Shown here piece after piece: positions 43,607 to 52,336 of a stretch of 64,000 nt of DNA. Every line of letters begins with the position of its first letter. Position 1 is the stretch's first letter. A program made the translations under genes and the position numbers. This DNA is from Mesobacillus campisalis (GTDB taxonomy: Bacteria > Bacillota > Bacilli > Bacillales > Cytobacillaceae). Below the pieces are notes generated by a model. The model was not told where the DNA came from, did not search any database, and was given only the letters and a program-made list of their open reading frames with translations. Location of the stretch: contig NZ_LAYY01000004.1 in assembly GCF_000986785.1 (NCBI RefSeq), positions 184,791 to 248,790 of the forward strand, read 5' to 3'.

Positions 43607-46600
43607 TTATATCGCTTCACTGTTAATTAATCATTTTAAGGATATGAAAATTAATAACGGCGATCGTTTTTATTTGCAACTAGATAGCCAAGATGATGTT
43701 TTAAATTTAGTAAAGGCACTTAAAGGTGTAGAAGATACAAATAAGTTTACCTATAAGCACGAACTGGGAGAGGAGTATGAAACATTTTCTATTCCATTTA
43801 ATCAAGTTAAATTAGTTGTTGCAAATACTTCTGAGTATGTAAAACCTGACTTCTTAGTAACGTTAAGAAATTTAGTTGGTGAGCAAAAAAGGGAATGGGA
43901 AAATACAGCACTCATAAGTATTGTCTCAGAACAATTGGATTCAATTGAAGGTGGAAGCAGTAATTTACAAAAAGAAGGTATGCCCCTTCATGCGGAATCT
44001 TTATTTAGTCAATTAAAAACGGAAATCGAAAACAGTGCACTTGGAAAGGTAGATCAAATTATTTTAATGGACAATTTAGATAATCTGATGAAAGAACAGC
44101 CTTTTCAGCAACTTACTTTCTTTGATTTCGAAGAGATATTCACTACTCTACAAAAGGGTTCAATTGACGATACAGATTATCACAGGTTTGGCTTATTTAA
44201 AGACCCCGATCTTACTTCATTTAAAGGGAAAGAACAAAAGGAAAGACTTAAAGAGAATAGAGATTTTTTTGATTATGTACGAAAGGTCCATGAACTTGGG
44301 TTTGATAAAGACGAATTACAAAAAAAGTTTTCACCTGAAGGATCTAATGATCTTATTGGTGAAAACTGGAAGGATGTATTATACCCAAAGGTTTATAAAT
44401 ACCATGAAGACTGGAAAAAACAGCACAAAAAGAAAAAGATAGATTTAAAAAGTATTAAGGTTACGGGAAAATTAAAGTTTTGGGATAAACCCCACAAAGA
44501 AACATCAGCGGGACAAAGAAAAAGGCATATCATCATATTTAATCCTGAGGGTAATGAAAGAGTTGAACTTGAGGCTTCATTTCATTTGGAAGGAAATGTG
44601 AAGAGTCTCTCCTCTGAGTATTTGAATACGCCAAATACATTTACCAAAAAACTTGATATAAATGTAAAGTTAACGAATATTACTGCTTCAATCTTAGCAG
44701 AAAAAAACAAAGCGACTTTTGTACGATTCTCGTACAAACATGATAAAAAGTCGTCCTTAGGTGCAGAATTTTATATTGCGGTTTTACCTATCGAACCAAT
44801 TTATTTAGATCGTTATAAATCAAATTATTTAGTTGAACCTAATTCAGGGCATATAGAGCTCCAATATGAAGAAGACGAACTTAGCTTTAATGACGGGCTT
44901 GAAATTAAGAAGGTTGAAATCCTGGAAGAAAATCTACATGTCACTGTTTCTGAGGACGAAAAATTAACGCTAGTCCCGATGCCTGAAGCTTATAATGATA
45001 ACGATGAGCTTAAAATAAATATCCAATTTAGTCATACTGTTGTCCCGATTATGTTAAGGAATGAATTACCAGAGTCCATGCCAATTACTGGCCAAAGGAT
45101 ATGGAAACTAATAAGAGAAACCAATAAGGATATTGTTTGGATTAAAGAAAACAATAGGTTAATTCTTGAAAACAGAGAGTTTTATTTTCATTCAGAGTAT
45201 CGGCAATTTTTTGAATGGGAAGCCAAATGGATAGAACACAGTATTAAGTTTGGAAGATTCGAGTCGGATCAATTGTTACCCGATGAGATCAGCTTAGGTG
45301 AAGACTTAAGGGAAGCTTACAGTAGATTTATTACTTATTTTAAGATTAGAAATTCAATACCTAGTCTTTGTACTGTAACGGAAGACTTAAGAAAAAGAGC
45401 ATTGGAATATTTATCTGAATACCATAAGGAAATTGAAAGCATTAAGGCTGGTTCACCAGCAGGGCGTAAAGGAAGAGATCTTTTTAAACTAGGTCTAATA
45501 ATGTCAAATGGAGTTCTATACTTTACACCTTTCCATCCGATTATGGTTGCCTATAAATTAAAACTCTATGACCTTTTACAATCGGATGAAGTTGACAACA
45601 GTGTACTCAATAGGCTCAGTGCAGATTCATTAATTCCATTTCTATATGACGAGCGGGAAACTTTGTACAAACCGGACCATCAACAAGCCGCAATGGAATG
45701 GCTAACATTTAAACCCGTCAATAAAGTGTCCGTCTCAGACTCAAATCAATATCTAGCAAAAGTGGTTAGCGATAAAATTATTCAATTCAAGGAACATTTT
45801 TCGTATTTATTTATGCCAGGATCTCAAGCACCATTACAGATCAATATCATCAATATTGCAAATGATCTAGAAGTCATTCGTGGGATCTTTCAGTGGATGT
45901 TAAAAGAAATAGAAAAAGTGGGAGTGGGCATAAAACCAGTAGAGATTACCTTATATAAAGATGAAAATGAAGAGAGTGCATTTGACTTATATGCACGCAC
46001 AGAAACTGTGGAAGACTTTGAACATCTATTTGATCTAAGGTTAAAAACCAAGGATCTAGAGGCGGATGATATTTTAAGAATTATTAGAGGGAAACTGTTC
46101 TTTTATAAGCAGGAGCCCGCTAGTGAATTAAGGTATGCACATATATCCTTTTATAAAATGCATGCTCAAGAACACCACGCTGTCCAACCAATTAATGAAA
46201 TGATCTCTGGTATTGCCTTAGATGGATTATACTCCAGTGTTCCATCTATGAGAGATGACGAGAATTATAAAACTGGTTTTGGAACAAAGGCATATTCTAT
46301 TGAGGATCAAAACACCTTGGCGAAAACAGCTTATTTAGTCAATGAGCTTGCAGCAAATTTGCGAAATGGGGGAAATGATAGTTACAGAAAAGGGGAAGCG
46401 ATTTTTTCTAGAACAACTACTGCTGATGAAGATACACTAGAGAAAATATTTCAGTCCTCTTACTGGGTTACATTTGTCGACCCCGCAGTTGACTTGGAAT
46501 TTTTCAATAAATACGATGGAAACCTAGTTGTCATTCATTATAGTGATCAATATTCATCATCAAGTAGGTACGATGCAATCACCGTTACTGACAAGTCAGC

Positions 46601-48920
46601 TCAGTATTATGCGGTAATTCAGGAGTTTCTTAAACAAAAAGATATTGAAGGAACCGAATCAAATGTTATTAATACGATAAAGGCTTTTAATACTTTTAAT
46701 GGTGAATGGCTCTTAAGAATTATTGGTAGTAAAGGACACTATGACCGTGAAAAGTTGAGTATCATTTCTGCTATCAAATATGCTGTTTCATACTTTGATC
46801 ACTCTAATATCCTTTGGGTTCCGATTTCTCTTGAAGAGGTCTTAAGAGTGGCTGGTGCTGTTAGCTTAAATAAATCTGAAGGGATATTTACCGCTAAAAA
46901 CCTTGGAGTTAAGGGTAGTCATAGTGATGATTTACTATTAATTGGTCTTGAATATTCAAGTGATACTATGGCTTTATATTTATATCCAGTTGAAGTTAAA
47001 ATTGGAATTAATAAAGAGGATGTATTAGAAAAAGCAAGAAACCAGGTTCGAAAGACAAAAAAGCTTATTTATGATGCTTTGACAGGTGAGATGGGAACAA
47101 CCTTTACAGGTAAATTTTATCGAAATTTCTTTGCTCAATTGTTTATTTCAAATGCAAAAAAGCTTGCACAAAGTGATTTTTGGCCTGAAAAAAATTATGA
47201 TCTTACAGAAGATACAATTGAAAAATTGTTAAAAGATCAATACGTTGTTTCCAATAAATTGAATAAATTTGTTGGTGATGGTGCAATTCTATCTTTTCAA
47301 AAAAATGCTTTCCATCGAAGTGCGCAATTGGAAGAGGATGTTTTGTTATTGAACCTCCCTGAGAAAGATGGATATGAAGGCCTTGTTATTCCTACCAATG
47401 AAATGCAGCAGTGGATTCAAGTAAAAGAAAACGATTTTATAAAAGAAGAAATGTTGTCCCATCTTTATCATCACAAAAGTCAATTAGTTGAAGTTGAGCC
47501 AAGCCCTGATGATATGGTAACAGGAAATAATAAAGAACCATATACAACCAGTGGCCAACCTTCTGAATATACGGAATTAAAAGCACAACCGCATTTCGGA
47601 AATCCAGTTGGAGGAACTTCAACATCAGTAACAAATGAAGAATTGAAGAAACCCCAGGATCCAGCTGCTGAACAGGACATAGACTATTTGGATGACAGTG
47701 TAAATGACACTAAAGCGGGTACGGAAACCGGCATTGAAAAAACATCAGAAATTCGAGATGAAGAACGAGCGTCCGACAATACGGATGACAAACCTAACTT
47801 AGAAGAAATTAGAATTAAAATCGGCAAAGCGGAAAACTCAAATCGAGAAATCTTTTGGGAATACGGCAATAAGGGATTGGCCAATAGACATTTGTTAATA
47901 TCCGGTAGGTCTGGACAAGGAAAGACTTACTTTATGCAATGTCTCTTATTAGAAAAGTCTAAGCTAGGTATACCAAGTATTGTCATTGATTACACTGAAG
48001 GATTCCTACCGAATCAATTAGAACCAGAGTTTGTTGAGTATCTAGGAGATAAACTTAAACAAAAAATCGTTTATAGTGAGCAGCTTCCAATAAATCCATT
48101 TCAAAAGAACGTGCGAGATATTGGGGGACTTCAATTACCAGAATCCAATACTGATGTAGCTGAGCGGATTAAGAGTGTTTTTGCTGCAGTTTATAAATCA
48201 CTGGGTATTCAACAACAGAATGCAATATATGAAGCGGTATTAAGAGGACTTGAAAAACACGGCGATACCATGAGCTTGATTAGCTTGAAAGAGCTCCTTG
48301 AAGAAGACGGTTCTAACTATGCCAAAACAGCTTTATCACAAATTAGACCTTTGATTGATAGGAACCCATTTAGAAGTGAAAATACGATTAACTGGAATGA
48401 CATAGTTTCAAGTAACGGGCAAGTATACATCATTCAGTTGACTGGTTTTCCTAGAGACGTCCAGCTAATGATTACTGAGTTTATTTTATGGGATCTCTGG
48501 AATTATTCTGTACGCTATGGTAATAAAAACAAGCCAATGCCTGTAATCATGGACGAGGCCCAAAATTTAGACCATACGGAAAAATCACCTTCTGCGAGAA
48601 TCCTTACAGAAGGAAGAAAATTTGGCTGGTCCGCGTGGTATGCAACCCAATTTTTAAAATCACAATTAGACGCCGACGAGTTAGCCAGATTGCAAAACTC
48701 ATCCCAGAAAGTATACTTTTCGCCTCCAGAGCAGGAACTATCTAATATTGCCTCGAGTTTATCAAAAGATAATCAGGAGAGAAAATATTGGGAACAAAAG
48801 CTTGGTTCACTAAAAAAAGGCCAATGTATCGTCCATGGACCTGTTTTGAAAGAAAATGGAGAGTTATCTCATAATACGGTGACAATTGTTGATATTGTTT
48901 CGCTTTCGGAAAGGATCTGA
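43587..48920 (+). CDS. dptH: DNA phosphorothioation-dependent restriction protein DptH (DndH), HerA/FtsK-like
   Basis: 1777 aa from the ATG at 43587, which is coupled to dptG (20-bp overlap); the frame opens at 43554 but that start is less likely. The first 1280 residues are an unfamiliar helical/beta region typical of DptH. An acidic, low-complexity linker (about 1300-1405, rich in Asp, Glu, Thr) leads to a HerA/FtsK-type ATPase: Walker A SGRSGQGKTYFMQ (about 1439), Walker B VIMDEAQNLDH, and a C-terminal SLKKGQCIVHGP. It is the presumed DNA-translocating motor of the restriction complex. A strong bidirectional terminator follows. Confidence 0.92.
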   Translation: MSNQFYNYIASLLINHFKDMKINNGDRFYLQLDSQDDVLNLVKALKGVEDTNKFTYKHELGEEYETFSIPFNQVKLVVANTSEYVKPDFLVTLRNLVGEQKREWENTALISIVSEQLDSIEGGSSNLQKEGMPLHAESLFSQLKTEIENSALGKVDQIILMDNLDNLMKEQPFQQLTFFDFEEIFTTLQKGSIDDTDYHRFGLFKDPDLTSFKGKEQKERLKENRDFFDYVRKVHELGFDKDELQKKFSPEGSNDLIGENWKDVLYPKVYKYHEDWKKQHKKKKIDLKSIKVTGKLKFWDKPHKETSAGQRKRHIIIFNPEGNERVELEASFHLEGNVKSLSSEYLNTPNTFTKKLDINVKLTNITASILAEKNKATFVRFSYKHDKKSSLGAEFYIAVLPIEPIYLDRYKSNYLVEPNSGHIELQYEEDELSFNDGLEIKKVEILEENLHVTVSEDEKLTLVPMPEAYNDNDELKINIQFSHTVVPIMLRNELPESMPITGQRIWKLIRETNKDIVWIKENNRLILENREFYFHSEYRQFFEWEAKWIEHSIKFGRFESDQLLPDEISLGEDLREAYSRFITYFKIRNSIPSLCTVTEDLRKRALEYLSEYHKEIESIKAGSPAGRKGRDLFKLGLIMSNGVLYFTPFHPIMVAYKLKLYDLLQSDEVDNSVLNRLSADSLIPFLYDERETLYKPDHQQAAMEWLTFKPVNKVSVSDSNQYLAKVVSDKIIQFKEHFSYLFMPGSQAPLQINIINIANDLEVIRGIFQWMLKEIEKVGVGIKPVEITLYKDENEESAFDLYARTETVEDFEHLFDLRLKTKDLEADDILRIIRGKLFFYKQEPASELRYAHISFYKMHAQEHHAVQPINEMISGIALDGLYSSVPSMRDDENYKTGFGTKAYSIEDQNTLAKTAYLVNELAANLRNGGNDSYRKGEAIFSRTTTADEDTLEKIFQSSYWVTFVDPAVDLEFFNKYDGNLVVIHYSDQYSSSSRYDAITVTDKSAQYYAVIQEFLKQKDIEGTESNVINTIKAFNTFNGEWLLRIIGSKGHYDREKLSIISAIKYAVSYFDHSNILWVPISLEEVLRVAGAVSLNKSEGIFTAKNLGVKGSHSDDLLLIGLEYSSDTMALYLYPVEVKIGINKEDVLEKARNQVRKTKKLIYDALTGEMGTTFTGKFYRNFFAQLFISNAKKLAQSDFWPEKNYDLTEDTIEKLLKDQYVVSNKLNKFVGDGAILSFQKNAFHRSAQLEEDVLLLNLPEKDGYEGLVIPTNEMQQWIQVKENDFIKEEMLSHLYHHKSQLVEVEPSPDDMVTGNNKEPYTTSGQPSEYTELKAQPHFGNPVGGTSTSVTNEELKKPQDPAAEQDIDYLDDSVNDTKAGTETGIEKTSEIRDEERASDNTDDKPNLEEIRIKIGKAENSNREIFWEYGNKGLANRHLLISGRSGQGKTYFMQCLLLEKSKLGIPSIVIDYTEGFLPNQLEPEFVEYLGDKLKQKIVYSEQLPINPFQKNVRDIGGLQLPESNTDVAERIKSVFAAVYKSLGIQQQNAIYEAVLRGLEKHGDTMSLISLKELLEEDGSNYAKTALSQIRPLIDRNPFRSENTINWNDIVSSNGQVYIIQLTGFPRDVQLMITEFILWDLWNYSVRYGNKNKPMPVIMDEAQNLDHTEKSPSARILTEGRKFGWSAWYATQFLKSQLDADELARLQNSSQKVYFSPPEQELSNIASSLSKDNQERKYWEQKLGSLKKGQCIVHGPVLKENGELSHNTVTIVDIVSLSERI

Positions 48921-48922
48921 TA

Positions 48923-48957
48923 AAGTAAGACCCACCAAAAATGGTGGGTCTTACTTA
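48923..48957. terminator. Bidirectional terminator between dptH and the second dndE-like gene
   Basis: AAGTAAGACCCACCA pairs with TGGTGGGTCTTACTT around AAAAA. The arms are long and GC-rich and serve the two convergent operons. Confidence 0.9.
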
Positions 48958-49326
48958 TTATAAAATCGCCAATCTAGGGTCTTCCATTGATGTTTTATTA
49001 GTTAATTCAATTTTTAAGATTCTTAGCCCTTTTTCAATATAGAGAAGCATATGCTTGTGTAAATCAGAATCATCTAAAGGGTTATTTACCTCATTAATGA
49101 TTAAGTGTTTGAACAGTAAAAACTCTTTATCTTTAATAATTCCATCAGGAATTACCCATTTATTCTTACCATCAGGGAAGTCCTCAAGTATTGGTCCATT
49201 TGAAATAGAAAGTCCTTTTGCCAAGGCGACCTTAACCGCCATTGGTCTTTCAATTTCTAGAGAATCAGCTAGTCGGTCTAGGATTTCTTTACCTTCCTCT
49301 GATAAAGACATTCTACGGTTTGACAT
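48958..49326 (-). CDS. DndE-family protein (second, divergent copy)
   Basis: 122 aa. MSLSEEGKEILDRLADSLEI resembles the DndE N-terminus, and ERPMAVKVALAKGLSIS the DndE middle helix; the C-terminal LLYIEKGLRILKIEL parallels LERGIELLDNEY of the first DndE. It follows a DndD-like gene by five bp, the same order D-E as in the main operon. Sequence identity to the first DndE appears low, so it is an old paralogue or came with its own system, not a recent duplication. Partner of the DndD-like ATPase. Confidence 0.75.
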   Translation of the reverse strand: MSNRRMSLSEEGKEILDRLADSLEIERPMAVKVALAKGLSISNGPILEDFPDGKNKWVIPDGIIKDKEFLLFKHLIINEVNNPLDDSDLHKHMLLYIEKGLRILKIELTNKTSMEDPRLAIL

Positions 49327-49331
49327 TTAGA

Positions 49332-51344
49332 TCACCTCACAAACTTAAAGTATCCATCTCGAATAATGGTGTATTTTTTATGCTCATTATAGTCTAACAT
49401 GTATTGTTTATAAGAGTTCTGTTCCATTAGGTTAACATACTCTTTTGTAATTTCGGTATCAGTTGAGAGAATGATAACTTGTTGACTAAGTTCCTTATAA
49501 TAATGATTAATTAAATGTGTACGGTGATAACTGTCTAGTCGACCAAGAGGTGTATCTATAACCATCGGGAGTGATAAATCTGATGCCTTAGTAAGAGCCC
49601 AAATTAGTGCAGATGAAATCATCTGCATTTCACCTGCAGAACGATCTTGGATACTTATTTCTTGTAAGCGATCATTATAAAGGCGGATTGAATAGGTATC
49701 GATGTCGAACTCAATTCTCCCAAATTCATCTTGTTTCCTGAATAACTTCTTAAGCATGTTTGAAAACTCTTCTTTGATAAAAGTTGCTTTCATCGTTGTA
49801 ACATCAACTATATATTGCTGCATTGCTTTTATCGTACGTGTAACCTGATCACTTTTTCGTTGTAGCTCTTCTAGGTTTTCATCTTGTCCCGATAGACGAG
49901 TTAACTTATTTAACAAGTGAGCCTTTTCTTCATTCGCCTTGTTCAGTTTTTGGTTAACCGATTTTAACTTTAGATTAAGTTCACCAGACTTTTGAACTAA
50001 CAAGTCAATTTTTTTATTTTCTCCATCAATATTTACTGCTTCAGGTGCATTTCGAATTTCTATCTCTATTCTATCTAAATCCTGTTGCGCCTTATCAATT
50101 TTATTTATTAAGGAGGTTACCTGTGTTTTGTCTTTAATCACCATATTCATTAGATAACTATAGTCGCTATTGGCTATATCATGAATTTCTGTAAAATTTT
50201 CGGGCACTACATATCTGATGTGATTTTCTTTGATCCAAACTTCCTCACCAATTTTTTTTATTTGTTCTAACTGTTGTTGAGAAAGGGGAGGATTGATTGA
50301 CTTATTTAGTAATTGATTCATGAAATTATGATAGGGAGTTAAGGAGGTCTTTTGTAATATCCGCTTATGACTTATTTCGCTCTCCTGTTTAAGACGCTTC
50401 TTTAAGCTGGATATTTTATCCTGCAATATAATGTTTATCATATTTTCTTTTAGAAACTTATTAAGATCTTTCTTAGCAATTTCAAGTTCCGTCGAAATTC
50501 TAGATTGTTGTTTAATAATCACTTCGCGTGATTTTGAATTCTGTAGTAGTTTATCATTACGTTCCTTTTTTGCATCAGAGATTAATTTTTCGTATTTACG
50601 AAATTCCGTTAAGATTTTATCTTTTCTCTCTTCAAGCTTAGCTGTTGTAGCTTTAATCTCATCCAATTCTGCTTGAACATTTGTAAGTTGTTTTTGACTT
50701 ACAGACCTAGCTAACTTGTTCTCAATAGAAGATTGTAAACTTCGCAAGTCAATCAGCAACTGTTTATAGGCTTCCATCCCTGTTATTTTGTGAATGGCAT
50801 CCTTCATTTCATTACTATTTTGGCGGAGGATTATATCTTTAATTTCTTCACCATCAAAAATAAAAAAAGGAGCTGCATAGTATGGAATTATACGATCAAT
50901 AAATTTATTATACACTTCAATATTATCTATTCGAGCGTGCTTAGGGAATGTGGACCCAGGCTTTTTTATTTCCAATTTCCTTTCTTCGAGCGTCATACGC
51001 TTATACTGATCGAAAAACCACTTTATTTTTAATGTCCATTCTTCTTTGGAATCTGTTTCAAGTGTTAAAGAAACGGAACATTCGCGTCCACCTTCATCGA
51101 AGAAGGTATTATTAATGATATTAGCAAAAAGACGTTTGTACTCTGATTGAGTCATTCCTCTCTTCCCAAATAAAATATATAGAATGGCTTTAAGAATCGT
51201 TGTTTTACCAGCACCATTCAAACCACCTAGCAAAATAATATTTTTTTTCTTTTCTTCTCTAACATCTTCGGGAATATATAAATCTATTTCTTGAGTTCCG
51301 TAATAAGTTTTATAGTTATCAAACACTAGCTTTTTTAATAACAT
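49332..51344 (-). CDS. DndD-like SMC ATPase (second, divergent copy)
   Basis: 670 aa. Walker A GGLNGAGKTTILKAI (about residue 40), two long coiled-coil arms (about 180-300 and 400-520), the signature RSAGEMQMISSALI (about 568) and Walker B LPMVIDTPLGRLD, then VIILSTDTEI. All ATPase residues are kept. The N-terminus IFDGEEIKDIILR is DndD-like. It is clearly distinct from DndD at 34985. No second DndC or DndB accompanies it, so it cannot make phosphorothioates by itself. It may modify the specificity of the first system or serve as an added restriction/sensing complex; both are guesses. Confidence 0.85.
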   Translation of the reverse strand: MLLKKLVFDNYKTYYGTQEIDLYIPEDVREEKKKNIILLGGLNGAGKTTILKAILYILFGKRGMTQSEYKRLFANIINNTFFDEGGRECSVSLTLETDSKEEWTLKIKWFFDQYKRMTLEERKLEIKKPGSTFPKHARIDNIEVYNKFIDRIIPYYAAPFFIFDGEEIKDIILRQNSNEMKDAIHKITGMEAYKQLLIDLRSLQSSIENKLARSVSQKQLTNVQAELDEIKATTAKLEERKDKILTEFRKYEKLISDAKKERNDKLLQNSKSREVIIKQQSRISTELEIAKKDLNKFLKENMINIILQDKISSLKKRLKQESEISHKRILQKTSLTPYHNFMNQLLNKSINPPLSQQQLEQIKKIGEEVWIKENHIRYVVPENFTEIHDIANSDYSYLMNMVIKDKTQVTSLINKIDKAQQDLDRIEIEIRNAPEAVNIDGENKKIDLLVQKSGELNLKLKSVNQKLNKANEEKAHLLNKLTRLSGQDENLEELQRKSDQVTRTIKAMQQYIVDVTTMKATFIKEEFSNMLKKLFRKQDEFGRIEFDIDTYSIRLYNDRLQEISIQDRSAGEMQMISSALIWALTKASDLSLPMVIDTPLGRLDSYHRTHLINHYYKELSQQVIILSTDTEITKEYVNLMEQNSYKQYMLDYNEHKKYTIIRDGYFKFVR

Positions 51345-51360
51345 TGAAAATCACACCTTG

Positions 51361-51546
51361 TTAGTCATTTTTAGAATAGATGTTAATAAGTTCCTCATAT
51401 TCTTTTATTCGAGCACCGGCGGTAACATTTTCATAGGAAAGTTTTTTTGAGGTTTTTAGTAATTCTTTGGCTAGTTTTAAAGGAATGTTATTTTGATTAC
51501 AGATTTTGGCCAGAAGCTCTAATTCTCTTTTTTCAATTTGTTTCAT
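51361..51546 (-). CDS. Small helical protein associated with the DndD-like gene
   Basis: 61 aa from the ATG at 51546 (AGGTG six bases upstream); the in-frame GTG at 51555 overlaps the site. Sequence MKQIEKRELELLAKICNQNN, then IPLKLAKELLKTSKKL, and a last helix RIKEYEELINIYSKND. It lies 16 bp upstream of the DndD-like gene and is the first gene of that operon. Small proteins of this kind are often annotated next to DndD-like genes as modification-system-associated; no activity is known. Confidence 0.7.
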   Translation of the reverse strand: MKQIEKRELELLAKICNQNNIPLKLAKELLKTSKKLSYENVTAGARIKEYEELINIYSKND

Positions 51547-51642
51547 TAAAATCACCTACTATTTGGTATAAATATTTTAATTATATAACAATATTATCAT
51601 AGATTTGTATTATTAGTTACATAATCGTATTGTGCGAATATT

Positions 51643-51950
51643 ATCACTTCATGCGGAGGCTACCTTCCATTCTGTGATAAGAGCTATGGCCAGTTTTTCG
51701 AACAAGTCGCAAAGGAAGTAGGGCTGACACACTGGGCAGCCACTTCTGGCGGAAGCAGTGATACAAGAATTTGGGGTAGAGAAACGGGATTCAAAGTGTC
51801 AATCTCTCTGAGGGATATGAAAACGAACACACGGATTCCGAATGGCTAGATGTTGCAGCCTGTTACCAGACAGCGGGCTTAATCAAGGGGATTTTTGAAC
51901 GCAGCTGGGAATTACGGAGAATTTTAAGAGAGATAAAACGTAACGAAAGA
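51643..51950 (+). pseudogene. M20-family peptidase remnant
   Basis: Reading FFEQVAKEVGLTHWAATSGG and SSDTRIWGRETGFK from about 51650, then after a frame change NLSEGYENEHTDSEWLDVAA and CYQTAGLIKGIF to about 51930. GGSSDTRIWG and YENEHTDSEW are the C-terminal metal-site region of M20/peptidase-T-like enzymes. Only the last quarter of a gene is left, broken by at least one indel. It marks the right border of the defence island. Confidence 0.6.
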
Positions 51951-52019
51951 GATGCTGCAACCTTTTCAATTCCTGGCTGAGAAATCTACTAACTATATTA
52001 GAAGAGTACCTTATTTCGC

Positions 52020-52215
52020 TGGCTTCTCCTGCCAGGCAGGATCGCTGATGCTGAATTTGAAAGGTTAGCTGCACAGAATGGGGTACAAGTGTATGCTGCT
52101 GAACGTTTTGTTGTCGGAAACAATTATCCAGAGCGAGCTGGTCTGTACACCGGAAACGATTGAAGAGCTTGAGCGGGGGCGAGAATTCACCAACGTTTAC
52201 TGGCCGATCATGTCT
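52020..52215 (+). pseudogene. PLP-dependent (MocR/aminotransferase-like) C-terminal remnant
   Basis: RIADAEFERLAAQNGVQVYA, then AERFVVGNNYPERA, and in another frame CTPETIEELERG. This is the end of class I/II aminotransferase domains such as MocR-type regulators (small-domain segment that carries the substrate Arg). The start is lost and the frame broken. A hairpin-like AAACGATATTTAG..-free end was not found, so the exact boundary is uncertain. Confidence 0.4.
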
Positions 52216-52336
52216 AAATATCGTTTGCCATACAATTACCTTATTGTATGGCTTTTTTGTGCGTGTTATGATGGTTCAAATCAAGTTGGCAGATTATGAG
52301 ATTTAGATTTTGCCGTCTAGAAAGGGAGTGATGACT

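Noticed and set aside
24629..51546. BREX or DISARM system
   Set aside because: No PglX/PglZ, BrxC or DrmA/B/C-type genes. The core is clearly Dnd/Dpt.
48958..51546. Complete second phosphorothioation operon
   Set aside because: Only DndD- and DndE-like genes are present; DndC and DndB are missing.
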